The position numbers were made by a program, and so were the translations under genes. A stretch of DNA of 5,854 bases from a bacterium. GTDB lineage: Bacteria > Bdellovibrionota_C > UBA2361 > OMII01. The notes beneath the pieces were generated by a model. The model saw only the letters and a list, made by a program, of their open reading frames with translations. It made no database searches and was not told the DNA's origin. This document shows positions 1 to 5,359 of the stretch, in pieces. Position 1 is the first letter of the stretch. Each line of letters starts with the position of its first letter. The stretch lies in the NCBI GenBank assembly GCA_017853915.1, contig JAFMIS010000170.1, forward strand, positions 1 to 5,854, written 5' to 3'.

Positions 1-1793
1 AGTGTCGAGGCGACATCAGCTCGAGAATACTCCTCCCACATCGACGAAAAGACGCCGCCGCGCGCGAGAAGCTGTCGCAGAGTTCCCCTCTCCACAACTC
101 TTCCCTGCTCCATGACGATTATTTCATCAAAAAGCGGGAGAAGATTGAACTTGTGGATAGTTGCCACAACTACTCGGTCTCGAAATGAGCGCATGATCGT
201 TTCGTAGATCATCTTCTCATTAACGATGTCGACGCTACTTGTCGACTCATCCAGAAGGATAACCTCGGAGTCGCTATCAAACGCGAAGAAGAGACCACGA
301 GCCAGTGCGAGTCGTTGTTTCTCTCCTCCGCTCAGGGATATCCCCTTCTCGGCGATGTTCGTCTCCAACCCACGCGGAAGGCGCGCCAAGACAGTCTCGA
401 AACGAGCCATCTGAATCGCCTGAAGCACCCTATCGTGAGGAGCCTCAATACCCATCGTGACATTATTGACGACGGTATCCGAAAATACCTCTGGGTCTTG
501 AGGAATAAGAGTTGTGTGATGTGACAGAGCTGTCAGCCCATCACACACAAACTCTCCATCACACCACACGTCTCCCTGGTTCGCCTTATGCAGACCTCGA
601 AGAGTAGCGAGAAGCGAGGATTTTCCACTCCCACTTCCTCCGACGATAGCCAGACTCTTGCCCCGGATGAGCGTAATGTTCACATCACGTATGCCGGATG
701 TGTTACTTTCATCCTCGCTGTGGGCGAATGACAGGTCTCGCACCTCCACAGAGCGCCATCGTAGCGGCAACTTTACTTGGGCGGTATCACCGACCAGTAA
801 GGAGTAATCCTCTTCGATATGCTCAATCGCGCGCAGCCGAGTAGCCTTCACCACCATATCGCCATACTTCCAGGTAAACTCGAAGATCGAGTAACTGAGA
901 GTAGAGAGATAATCATTGAGGGCAAAGAGCGTTCCGATCTTAAGATCGTTAGCTCCGTGAGCCGACTCGTATACGAACCAAAACAACGTCGCGGCCCGCG
1001 TCAGATCAACCACGAAGCAAGAGGCGAACCACTTGTTTTCGTTGATGACTGCGGTGCTTCGTGTAAGAGGGCGGAACGAATCAAGCTGATTCGCGACAGC
1101 GCTCTCAACACGATCCTCAAGCCGGAGGCTAACAATCGTCGTGATGTTTGTCAGATAGTCCTGCACCCGTGCCGCCACTTTGTTGAGGTTCGCGTTCCCG
1201 CGCTCATAGAGTGGCACAAGGGCCCGATCAAACGTCACGATCAGAAGCACTATCACCGTTGATGATATAGCCACCACCACACCAGCCTGAGGCAACAAAA
1301 TGCTCATCATGATGAACGCTCCCACGGTTCTCGTGAGGAGCGCCAACACCAAGAAACTCGCCTCAGAGAAGTCAGCCAGGGCTGAAGCAGCTTTCGCGAC
1401 TCGGTCGATAGTCTCACCACTGTGGTGAGTGTGATGCCACTTTATCGGCAGTCGGGTAGCTTTTGAGAGCAGCCCAACCTGAATGCTCTTTCGAATCAGG
1501 AAGGAGGTTGTTATCTCAATAACCCGACTGGGTCCGTGAAAGCACCAGGACAGAACACCAAGACCAACAGCCGTGGCTAAAAGCCAGAGGCTTTTGCTCA
1601 GATCGTTGTTTGTGGCGGCGGTTTGCGCCTCGTTCATAAAGCGAGCCATGACCAGAGGGATGGCGAGACTAATAGCGAGTGATACCGTCGACATGACAGT
1701 GGTGATAACTATCCACTTTCGGCGCTGAGAGCCGTACTGCCACATCTTCGTGGCGAGATAGAAAATTGGGTTTTGTTTTAATTTCTCGAACAT
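1..1793 (-). CDS. ABC exporter, fused permease and ATP-binding protein (3' end off window)
   Basis: A half-size ABC exporter in which permease and ATPase lie on one chain; such proteins dimerise in the inner membrane to export lipids, peptides or small molecules. 597 residues are visible with no stop before the left edge, close to the usual family length, so only a short tail is missing. Hydrophobic segments near residues 27-51, 67-85, 144-166, 170-188, 255-275 and 285-305 fit the six-helix core. The ATPase has Walker A GGSGSGKSS (385-393), Q-loop PQD (431-433), signature LSGGE (487-491), Walker B VILLDE (511-516) with catalytic Glu516, D-loop SSVD (519-522) and H-loop His547. The ATG at 1793 follows AGGAGGTGA at ideal spacing and an in-frame TGA two codons upstream, so the start is firm. 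The substrate cannot be deduced. No peptidase C39 domain precedes the permease, which argues against a classic double-glycine bacteriocin exporter. Confidence 0.95.
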   Translation of the reverse strand, partial: MFEKLKQNPIFYLATKMWQYGSQRRKWIVITTVMSTVSLAISLAIPLVMARFMNEAQTAATNNDLSKSLWLLATAVGLGVLSWCFHGPSRVIEITTSFLIRKSIQVGLLSKATRLPIKWHHTHHSGETIDRVAKAASALADFSEASFLVLALLTRTVGAFIMMSILLPQAGVVVAISSTVIVLLIVTFDRALVPLYERGNANLNKVAARVQDYLTNITTIVSLRLEDRVESAVANQLDSFRPLTRSTAVINENKWFASCFVVDLTRAATLFWFVYESAHGANDLKIGTLFALNDYLSTLSYSIFEFTWKYGDMVVKATRLRAIEHIEEDYSLLVGDTAQVKLPLRWRSVEVRDLSFAHSEDESNTSGIRDVNITLIRGKSLAIVGGSGSGKSSLLATLRGLHKANQGDVWCDGEFVCDGLTALSHHTTLIPQDPEVFSDTVVNNVTMGIEAPHDRVLQAIQMARFETVLARLPRGLETNIAEKGISLSGGEKQRLALARGLFFAFDSDSEVILLDESTSSVDIVNEKMIYETIMRSFRDRVVVATIHKFNLLPLFDEIIVMEQGRVVERGTLRQLLARGGVFSSMWEEYSRADVAST

Positions 1794-1888
1794 AATTCAC
1801 CTCCTGTGTGGAGTACTACAGAGACGAAGTCGCCAGGAGGTTTGAGGTGGGAGGTTCCTCGCGCGGCACTCTTCATAGAGAGAGCCAT
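1778..1888 (-). CDS. Possible 36-aa leader ORF overlapping the exporter start (weak)
   Basis: A short frame opens at ATG 1888-1886, with a second in-frame ATG at 1876-1874, and runs through the exporter's ribosome binding site to a TAA at 1780-1778, so it overlaps the exporter start in another frame by 16 bases. The peptide begins MALSMKSAARG and ends HTGGELCSRN; I recognise no family. An in-frame TGA lies ten codons upstream. Neither ATG has a convincing Shine-Dalgarno, the main argument against it. If translated, ribosomes crossing 1841-1797 would open the SD/anti-SD hairpin and couple exporter translation to the leader. It may equally be a chance frame. Confidence 0.2.
   Translation of the reverse strand: MALSMKSAARGTSHLKPPGDFVSVVLHTGGELCSRN
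1797..1805 (-). promoter_or_regulatory. Strong Shine-Dalgarno of the ABC exporter gene
   Basis: The minus strand reads AGGAGGTGA, a nearly complete match to the anti-SD end of 16S rRNA. The core AGGAGG sits six bases before the ATG at 1793. It fixes the start codon. It is also the target of the complementary upstream sequence described separately. Confidence 0.85.
1797..1841 (-). promoter_or_regulatory. Possible SD-sequestering hairpin in the exporter leader
   Basis: On the minus strand ACCTCCTG (1841-1834) is perfectly complementary to CAGGAGGT (1806-1799), which contains the exporter's ribosome binding site; the loop between them is 27 bases. Folding would hide the site. Two further CCTCC-like motifs lie just upstream (minus strand of 1844-1849 and 1850-1855) and could pair with the same site. 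The complementarity is seen directly. Translational control is inferred by analogy with attenuation leaders of inducible resistance genes. Confidence 0.4.
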
Positions 1889-1910
1889 TTTTGCGAGTTT
1901 TTGAACGGAT

Positions 1911-1949
1911 TCGCCAGCTCAAGACAGGCTGGCGACTTTAAGACCAGCC
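1911..1949 (-). repeat. Competing inverted-repeat arms in the exporter leader
   Basis: TCGCCAGC at 1911-1918 and GCTGGCGA at 1928-1935 form a perfect 8-bp hairpin with a 9-base loop. The middle arm can instead pair as GGCTGG (1927-1932) with CCAGCC (1944-1949), so the two hairpins exclude each other. A further TCGCCAG copy at 1830-1836, inside the anti-SD segment, could also pair with the middle arm. No T-tract follows directly on either strand, so this is not a plain terminator. A regulatory role is inferred. Confidence 0.4.
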
Positions 1950-1958
1950 TTAGAGATC

Positions 1959-1998
1959 AAAAAAGGCCACAATGGAGATCTTGAATCGATCTCCAGAG
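1959..1998 (-). terminator. Terminator-like hairpin downstream of SURF1
   Basis: On the minus strand TGGAGATC (1995-1988) and GATCTCCA (1980-1973) form a perfect 8-bp stem with a 7-base loop. A 2x2 internal loop and three weak pairs can extend the base, and a run of six T follows at 1964-1959. It lies about 170 bases past the SURF1 stop and about 170 bases before the exporter ATG. It could end the SURF1 transcript or act as an attenuator for the exporter. The 8-base gap between perfect stem and T-run and the modest stem G+C make it imperfect. Confidence 0.4.
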
Positions 1999-2066
1999 CG
2001 CGCTTTTTGAGTATGTAGGTTCTTAAAGTTTTTCATTTCACATGCATCTCAATAGAGTGTCTCTTC

Positions 2067-2105
2067 ACGGTACGGCAATCATATCGATTAGTCAAAACGT
2101 TTTGA
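2067..2105 (-). promoter_or_regulatory. Candidate promoter and palindromic operator for the exporter
   Basis: A perfect 14-bp palindrome TCAAAACGTTTTGA occupies 2092-2105. Its AAACGTTT core with central CG resembles operators of LacI-family regulators. On the minus strand it runs into TTGACT (2095-2090), 17 bases from TACCGT (2072-2067); alternatively TATGAT (2083-2078) is a better -10 box with the palindrome over its -35 region. In both readings a protein on the palindrome would overlap the promoter. The exporter mRNA would then carry a leader of about 270 bases. No regulator gene is visible in the window. Confidence 0.35.
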
Positions 2106-2166
2106 TGCCAGGATTCAGAAAATGAATTCCAAGCATTGATTGTGTGGTGCTCGCCGCGAGGAGAGC

Positions 2167-3000
2167 TCAAAAGCGTTTGAACTGCTTAATGATCCCAATC
2201 CCTAACGTTATGAGGGCCATAAATGCCCACTCGTACACGTACCCGAGATGGATGTCTGGGGGAGGCGTGGTATCAAAGAGTGGAATCGGGTAAGTCACAT
2301 CGGGAGATTCCATTCCGAGGTTATCCACGCTCTGGCCTCCCGTCATTGAGAGCACTTCGTTACGACCGGCGGAGCTCTCCTTAACAATTTTCTGAGAGAC
2401 GCTCGGATCATGAGGATCCTCCATGATCTCAAGATAGATTGGCAGAACTGGGTATGGCAGCTGCTTTGACATCTTCTCGATGTCGACTCGCAGCCAAAGG
2501 TCGACCCATGGTTTATCGGGTCCTGTAGAGGGGTCGCTTGGAGCTAGAAATTTTTGCGGCATTGAGTTCTTAATCAAGCCAATAAGGTCAACCCGGTTCG
2601 GGCTTTGATAGTGGGTCCGATGTTGTTTCTCTTCTCGTCCAAGGGGAATAAAGCCGCGGTCAATTAGTATACGACCGACATTATTGTCGAGTGCCAGAGG
2701 AGTGATGACATGGAATCCGGCCCGGTCGTTTGGTCCTCGATTCCTTCTCACTATCATTTCGTGTTGAAAGTCGTACTCACCTGAGAAACGCACTCGTCGC
2801 CACGTCTCTTGCGATATATCGCTCGAGGAGAGCAGCAGTTGAGAAATGGATATCGGGTCTTCGAGAAGTTTTTGCTCAAGACGCTCGACAAGTTGTTGTT
2901 TTTGAACGTGCCGATTCCATTGCCATACCGATGCGCATACCATTCCAAGGGCAAGTCCAAGTGTGACGAGAGTAGTAAGGGGAGAAAAATGAAAACGCAC
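2167..3000 (-). CDS. SURF1 family protein (cytochrome c oxidase assembly factor)
   Basis: SURF1 proteins are membrane-anchored factors that help insert haem and assemble the haem-copper terminal oxidase, with a large domain outside the cytoplasmic membrane between two helices. This 277-residue protein fits: helix 1 at about 7-27, followed by the family's WQWNR (26-30) and a charged stretch; VRFSGEYD (70-77); GFHVITPL (95-102); ILIDRGFIP (111-119); and HLGYVYEW (251-258) leading into helix 2, which ends at a basic tail. A hydrophilic stretch at about 195-240 looks longer than in compact members. The start is GTG at 3000; an in-frame TAA three codons upstream excludes a longer protein, and the next ATG (2943) would cut into helix 1. 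No Shine-Dalgarno precedes the GTG. No oxidase subunits or haem genes are adjacent, so it stands alone here. Confidence 0.9.
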   Translation of the reverse strand: MRFHFSPLTTLVTLGLALGMVCASVWQWNRHVQKQQLVERLEQKLLEDPISISQLLLSSSDISQETWRRVRFSGEYDFQHEMIVRRNRGPNDRAGFHVITPLALDNNVGRILIDRGFIPLGREEKQHRTHYQSPNRVDLIGLIKNSMPQKFLAPSDPSTGPDKPWVDLWLRVDIEKMSKQLPYPVLPIYLEIMEDPHDPSVSQKIVKESSAGRNEVLSMTGGQSVDNLGMESPDVTYPIPLFDTTPPPDIHLGYVYEWAFMALITLGIGIIKQFKRF

Positions 3001-3253
3001 AGTATGTTAGTTTACACTCGCCGGGCAGCGTTCAGGAAGTTGTTTTACTCATCACGATAGTTTCGCGCGCCGGAACACTGGGTTCTCGCCGCCCATCGCG
3101 GCGAAAACATCGTAGATATCGTGTAGCGTGGTTCGCATGGCGCCTGAGATAGCATAAAAAAGCACGGTATGAGTCAGAGGCAGGGGCAGGTAGGATAAGA
3201 GCGCGGGTACCTGCCGGCGCGGTAAACGGCACTTTGGTTTTTGTAACGCATCG
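3001..3253. other. Intergenic region with two perfect hairpins, no supported gene
   Basis: The stretch between the SURF1 start and the KAS III leader contains no frame I would call. It holds two perfect inverted repeats: TCGCCGC/GCGGCGA (3086-3092 and 3098-3104, 5-base loop) and GGCAGGTA/TACCTGCC (3185-3192 and 3208-3215, 15-base loop). Neither is followed directly by a T-run in either direction, so neither is a standard terminator. The first lies about 90-100 bases upstream of the SURF1 start and would fall in its 5' region. Function unknown. Confidence 0.5.
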
Positions 3254-3368
3254 AAAACACTAAATTTTCCTAGGTTTTACTGAGGCGGCTGAGGGGTGAT
3301 ATGTTTCCATACTGGAGAAGGGCCCCTCAGGTTATTGAGGCTCCCAGTGTTGAGCTGTTTAGTGTTTT
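3254..3368 (+). repeat. Nested inverted repeats upstream of the KAS III operon
   Basis: AAAACACTAAA at 3254-3264 and TTTAGTGTTTT at 3358-3368 form a perfect 11-bp inverted repeat; the right arm touches the AGGA ribosome binding site at 3369. Nested inside is a perfect 8-bp pair CTGAGGGG (3289-3296) and CCCCTCAG (3323-3330), and inside that TATG/CATA (3300-3303 and 3308-3311). CTGAGG is also directly repeated at 3280-3285 and 3289-3294. If transcription starts left of 3254 this is a closed-stem structured 5' UTR; if it starts near 3310 the left arms are DNA operator half-sites. I recognise no known riboswitch. Confidence 0.5.
3276..3305 (+). promoter_or_regulatory. Candidate extended -10 promoter for the KAS III operon
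   Basis: TGA-TATGTT at 3297-3305 has the TGn extension and a 4/6 match to the -10 consensus. TTTACT at 3276-3281 is a 4/6 -35 box with an 18-base spacer. The 8-bp inverted repeat at 3289-3296 and 3323-3330 brackets the -10 region, as would suit operator half-sites. This is a weak call; no regulator is known and an upstream start cannot be excluded. Confidence 0.3.
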
Positions 3369-3372
3369 AGGA
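3369..3372 (+). promoter_or_regulatory. Shine-Dalgarno deciding the first KAS III-like start
   Basis: AGGA lies eight bases before ATG 3381 but only two before the in-frame TTG at 3375. It therefore supports the ATG, which also gives 328 residues, the same length as the paralogue downstream. Confidence 0.6.
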
Positions 3373-3380
3373 ACTTGTCG

Positions 3381-4367
3381 ATGTTTGTTCTTGGTTCAGG
3401 TGCCGCATTTCCCGCGGTGGAGTTGACGGACAGCGCGCTGGCAGCCATTAGGCCTACCCCTTCGCACGATCAGGCCCTTGTGTTAGGTCGTGCTGGTATC
3501 GAGCAGCGCCGGGTTTCCCTGCCACTTGAGTACATCCTTTCTAACAAGGATTCGGATGTGGTGCGGGCGCGGGGAGCTGCTCATGCGTCTCCAACAGCTC
3601 TCGGAGTTGATGCTATTAAACGGGCACTGAGCCAAGCCAATCTCTCAATAGAGCAGCTGGGACTAATAATCGCTGATACCGCTACTCCTTACCAAACATG
3701 TCCATCTGAGGCACAGCGTATCGCTGGTGCTTTTGGTATTAAAGTACCCGCCTATGATCTGGTTGCAGGGGCCCAATTCCTACCGCTGTGTGTGAACAAT
3801 CTACGCGCATGGCGGGAGGAGCGTTTCCCTGAGTATGTTGTGTGCGTTTCCACAAATGTGCCCTCGCAGCACGTCCGCTATGAATCAGATATCCTTGCGG
3901 GTTCAATTGTGGGTGATGCCGCGGCGGCTTTCATCTTCTCTAAGACTCAGAAGGCTGCGTGGAGTGTGGTACATTCGAGTATCCGTACCTCAGCACGAGG
4001 GGGCTCTCCCCTGACGGTCGATAGGTTTTTGGCTTTTGATGAGTCTCGGATGATGTCGCATGAGGATCTGCGACGGGAGCTTGCGACGGAATTTGATAGT
4101 GTTACTGCTCGGGTTCCTGAGGCGATTAACAAGGGGTGGTTTGTCGGGCCTGAGATGTACGCTGAAGACTTTAGGGTATTTGCCCAGAAGCGAGGCGTTT
4201 CATCCTCAAGGGTCGTTTCCTGCGCCAAGGAATATGGGTTTTCCATGGGTAGTAGCCAAGCCGCGGCTGTATCCTCATTGTTGGAACAGGCAAAGTCGGG
4301 AGAGTTTGTTATCGCGGTTCACTGTGAGAATGGCATGTCTGGGCACGTTGTCTTGGTGAGGTCATAG
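3381..4367 (+). CDS. KAS III-like protein lacking the catalytic triad (pseudo-ketosynthase)
   Basis: A thiolase-fold, FabH-like protein of 328 residues, clearly paralogous to its downstream neighbour. Shared landmarks are the N-terminal glycine-rich strand, PSEAQRIA (108-115), the P-E-[YF]-V segment (150-153), SQHV (162-165), GDAAAAFI (178-185) and a C-terminal ending in VRS. Aligned to active KAS III enzymes the nucleophile is missing: the active partner's TAC-P becomes AGA-Q, Ala131 replacing Cys. The HQAN motif becomes PEMY with Pro257 for His, and the GN motif is degenerate, Ser288 near the Asn position. It therefore should not catalyse Claisen condensation alone. The frame is intact and the fold motifs are kept, so it is a maintained pseudoenzyme rather than a decaying gene. 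Inferred role: non-catalytic subunit of a heterodimer with the next product, like PqsB or a chain length factor. No known symbol can be assigned. Confidence 0.88.
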   Translation: MFVLGSGAAFPAVELTDSALAAIRPTPSHDQALVLGRAGIEQRRVSLPLEYILSNKDSDVVRARGAAHASPTALGVDAIKRALSQANLSIEQLGLIIADTATPYQTCPSEAQRIAGAFGIKVPAYDLVAGAQFLPLCVNNLRAWREERFPEYVVCVSTNVPSQHVRYESDILAGSIVGDAAAAFIFSKTQKAAWSVVHSSIRTSARGGSPLTVDRFLAFDESRMMSHEDLRRELATEFDSVTARVPEAINKGWFVGPEMYAEDFRVFAQKRGVSSSRVVSCAKEYGFSMGSSQAAAVSSLLEQAKSGEFVIAVHCENGMSGHVVLVRS

Positions 4368-4372
4368 GTATC

Positions 4373-5359
4373 ATGCTTCATATTTTAGGGATGGGAACGT
4401 GCCATCCAACCACATCAATAGACAACCACTTTCTTGAAGCCCTGGATATTGGAACGAATGCCCAGTGGATTGAGGAGAAGATTGGAATCCTTGAGCGCGT
4501 CACGACCCTGCCAGTAGATTATATTAAGACGACACGTAATCAAGATCCTCGCGTAGCTCGAGAGGTTGCTTCGATGACCGCAACCGATCTCGGAGTACAA
4601 GCCGCGCAGGAGGCCCTGGCAAAAGCAGGCATCAGACCCCAGGATGTTGGGATGCTGATAGTGAACTGCTGCTCTCCTCGTCAAACCGCGCCGAGTGAGG
4701 CGCAGAGAATAGCCGAGCGATTGGGGATCTCGGCGTCTGCTTTTGATGTGTATACGGCGTGCCCGGCCTTCGCGCTACACATCGATTTCTTGCGGAATTA
4801 TGATGACATGGCATTGCCTGAATTCGTTCTGTGTATATCGACCGCGGTCATGACGCAGCACGTCAATTACAATGATCGTTCGGATGGCGCTATTTGGGGC
4901 GACGGCGCGGCGGCGTGGGTTGTATCATCGAAGCATCAGGGGCGCCTCGAGATTCTCGATTCAACGTTCACCGCGGATCCCACCCGCTGCGAGGCGGTGG
5001 TTGTTGAGAGCTACGGTTTCTTTCATCAAGATGGGCGAGCCGTGCGTGATTTTTCGGTTCGTCAAACGGTGCGTCTCGTTAAAGCGCTCGAGGAGAAGTA
5101 TCCTCTCGACTGGAACCGAGATATCTTCATCGGTCATCAGGCAAATCGGACGATGCTTGAGCAGATTACCAACAACAGAGAGATCCCCCCATCGAATCAT
5201 TGGCATAATGTGACGTATCTGGGTAATCAGGCGGGTGCGGGCGCGCCAGCGTCCTTGAGCGCTCACTGGGATAAGCTTACTGTGGGGCAGCACATCGTGG
5301 TGGCTGTTGTCGGCGCGGGTCTAAGCTGGGGCTCTATCCTTATGAGAGTCCGCTCGTAA
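4373..5359 (+). CDS. 3-oxoacyl-ACP synthase III-like condensing enzyme with intact Cys-His-Asn
   Basis: A FabH/KAS III family protein of 328 residues. These enzymes load an acyl group on a cysteine and condense it with a malonyl unit, or in specialised metabolism transfer it to another nucleophile. Visible motifs: TNAQWIEEKIGILER (28-42), the family's substrate-side segment; PSEAQRIA (107-114); nucleophile Cys130 in YTACPAF; WGDGAAAW (175-182); His255 in GHQAN (254-258); Asn285 in LGNQAGAGAPAS; and the closing glycine turn VGAGLSWG (313-320). The canonical FabH context CAGF is CPAF here, and the substrate-loop sequences differ from typical housekeeping FabH. Its ATG lies five bases after the upstream stop, with GGTGAGGT (4355-4362) as ribosome binding site inside the preceding gene, so the two are co-translated. 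Substrate unknown; a partnership with the dead paralogue is inferred. Confidence 0.92.
   Translation: MLHILGMGTCHPTTSIDNHFLEALDIGTNAQWIEEKIGILERVTTLPVDYIKTTRNQDPRVAREVASMTATDLGVQAAQEALAKAGIRPQDVGMLIVNCCSPRQTAPSEAQRIAERLGISASAFDVYTACPAFALHIDFLRNYDDMALPEFVLCISTAVMTQHVNYNDRSDGAIWGDGAAAWVVSSKHQGRLEILDSTFTADPTRCEAVVVESYGFFHQDGRAVRDFSVRQTVRLVKALEEKYPLDWNRDIFIGHQANRTMLEQITNNREIPPSNHWHNVTYLGNQAGAGAPASLSAHWDKLTVGQHIVVAVVGAGLSWGSILMRVRS

Noticed and set aside
819..1262. 147-residue plus-strand open frame
   Set aside because: It lies wholly antisense to the exporter permease, has no recognisable domain and no ribosome binding site; it is a shadow of the real gene.
1778..1888. RiPP or bacteriocin precursor exported by the ABC protein
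   Set aside because: The Gly-Gly is close to the C-terminus with almost no core after it, the exporter has no C39 peptidase, and there is no modification enzyme nearby.
3032..3232. 66-residue minus-strand frame upstream of SURF1
   Set aside because: Arg/Ala-rich composition without family resemblance, no Shine-Dalgarno, and it covers both intergenic hairpins; likely chance.
3375..3380. TTG at 3375 as start of the first KAS III-like gene
   Set aside because: Only two bases from AGGA. The ATG at 3381 has proper spacing and gives a length identical to the paralogue.
3947..4246. 99-residue minus-strand frame inside the first KAS III-like gene
   Set aside because: Antisense shadow of a well-supported gene with no independent evidence.
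4373..5359. Housekeeping fabH
   Set aside because: The catalytic residues fit, but pairing with a dead paralogue, the absence of other fab genes and the atypical CPAF context favour a specialised enzyme; a fabH label would be overcalling.
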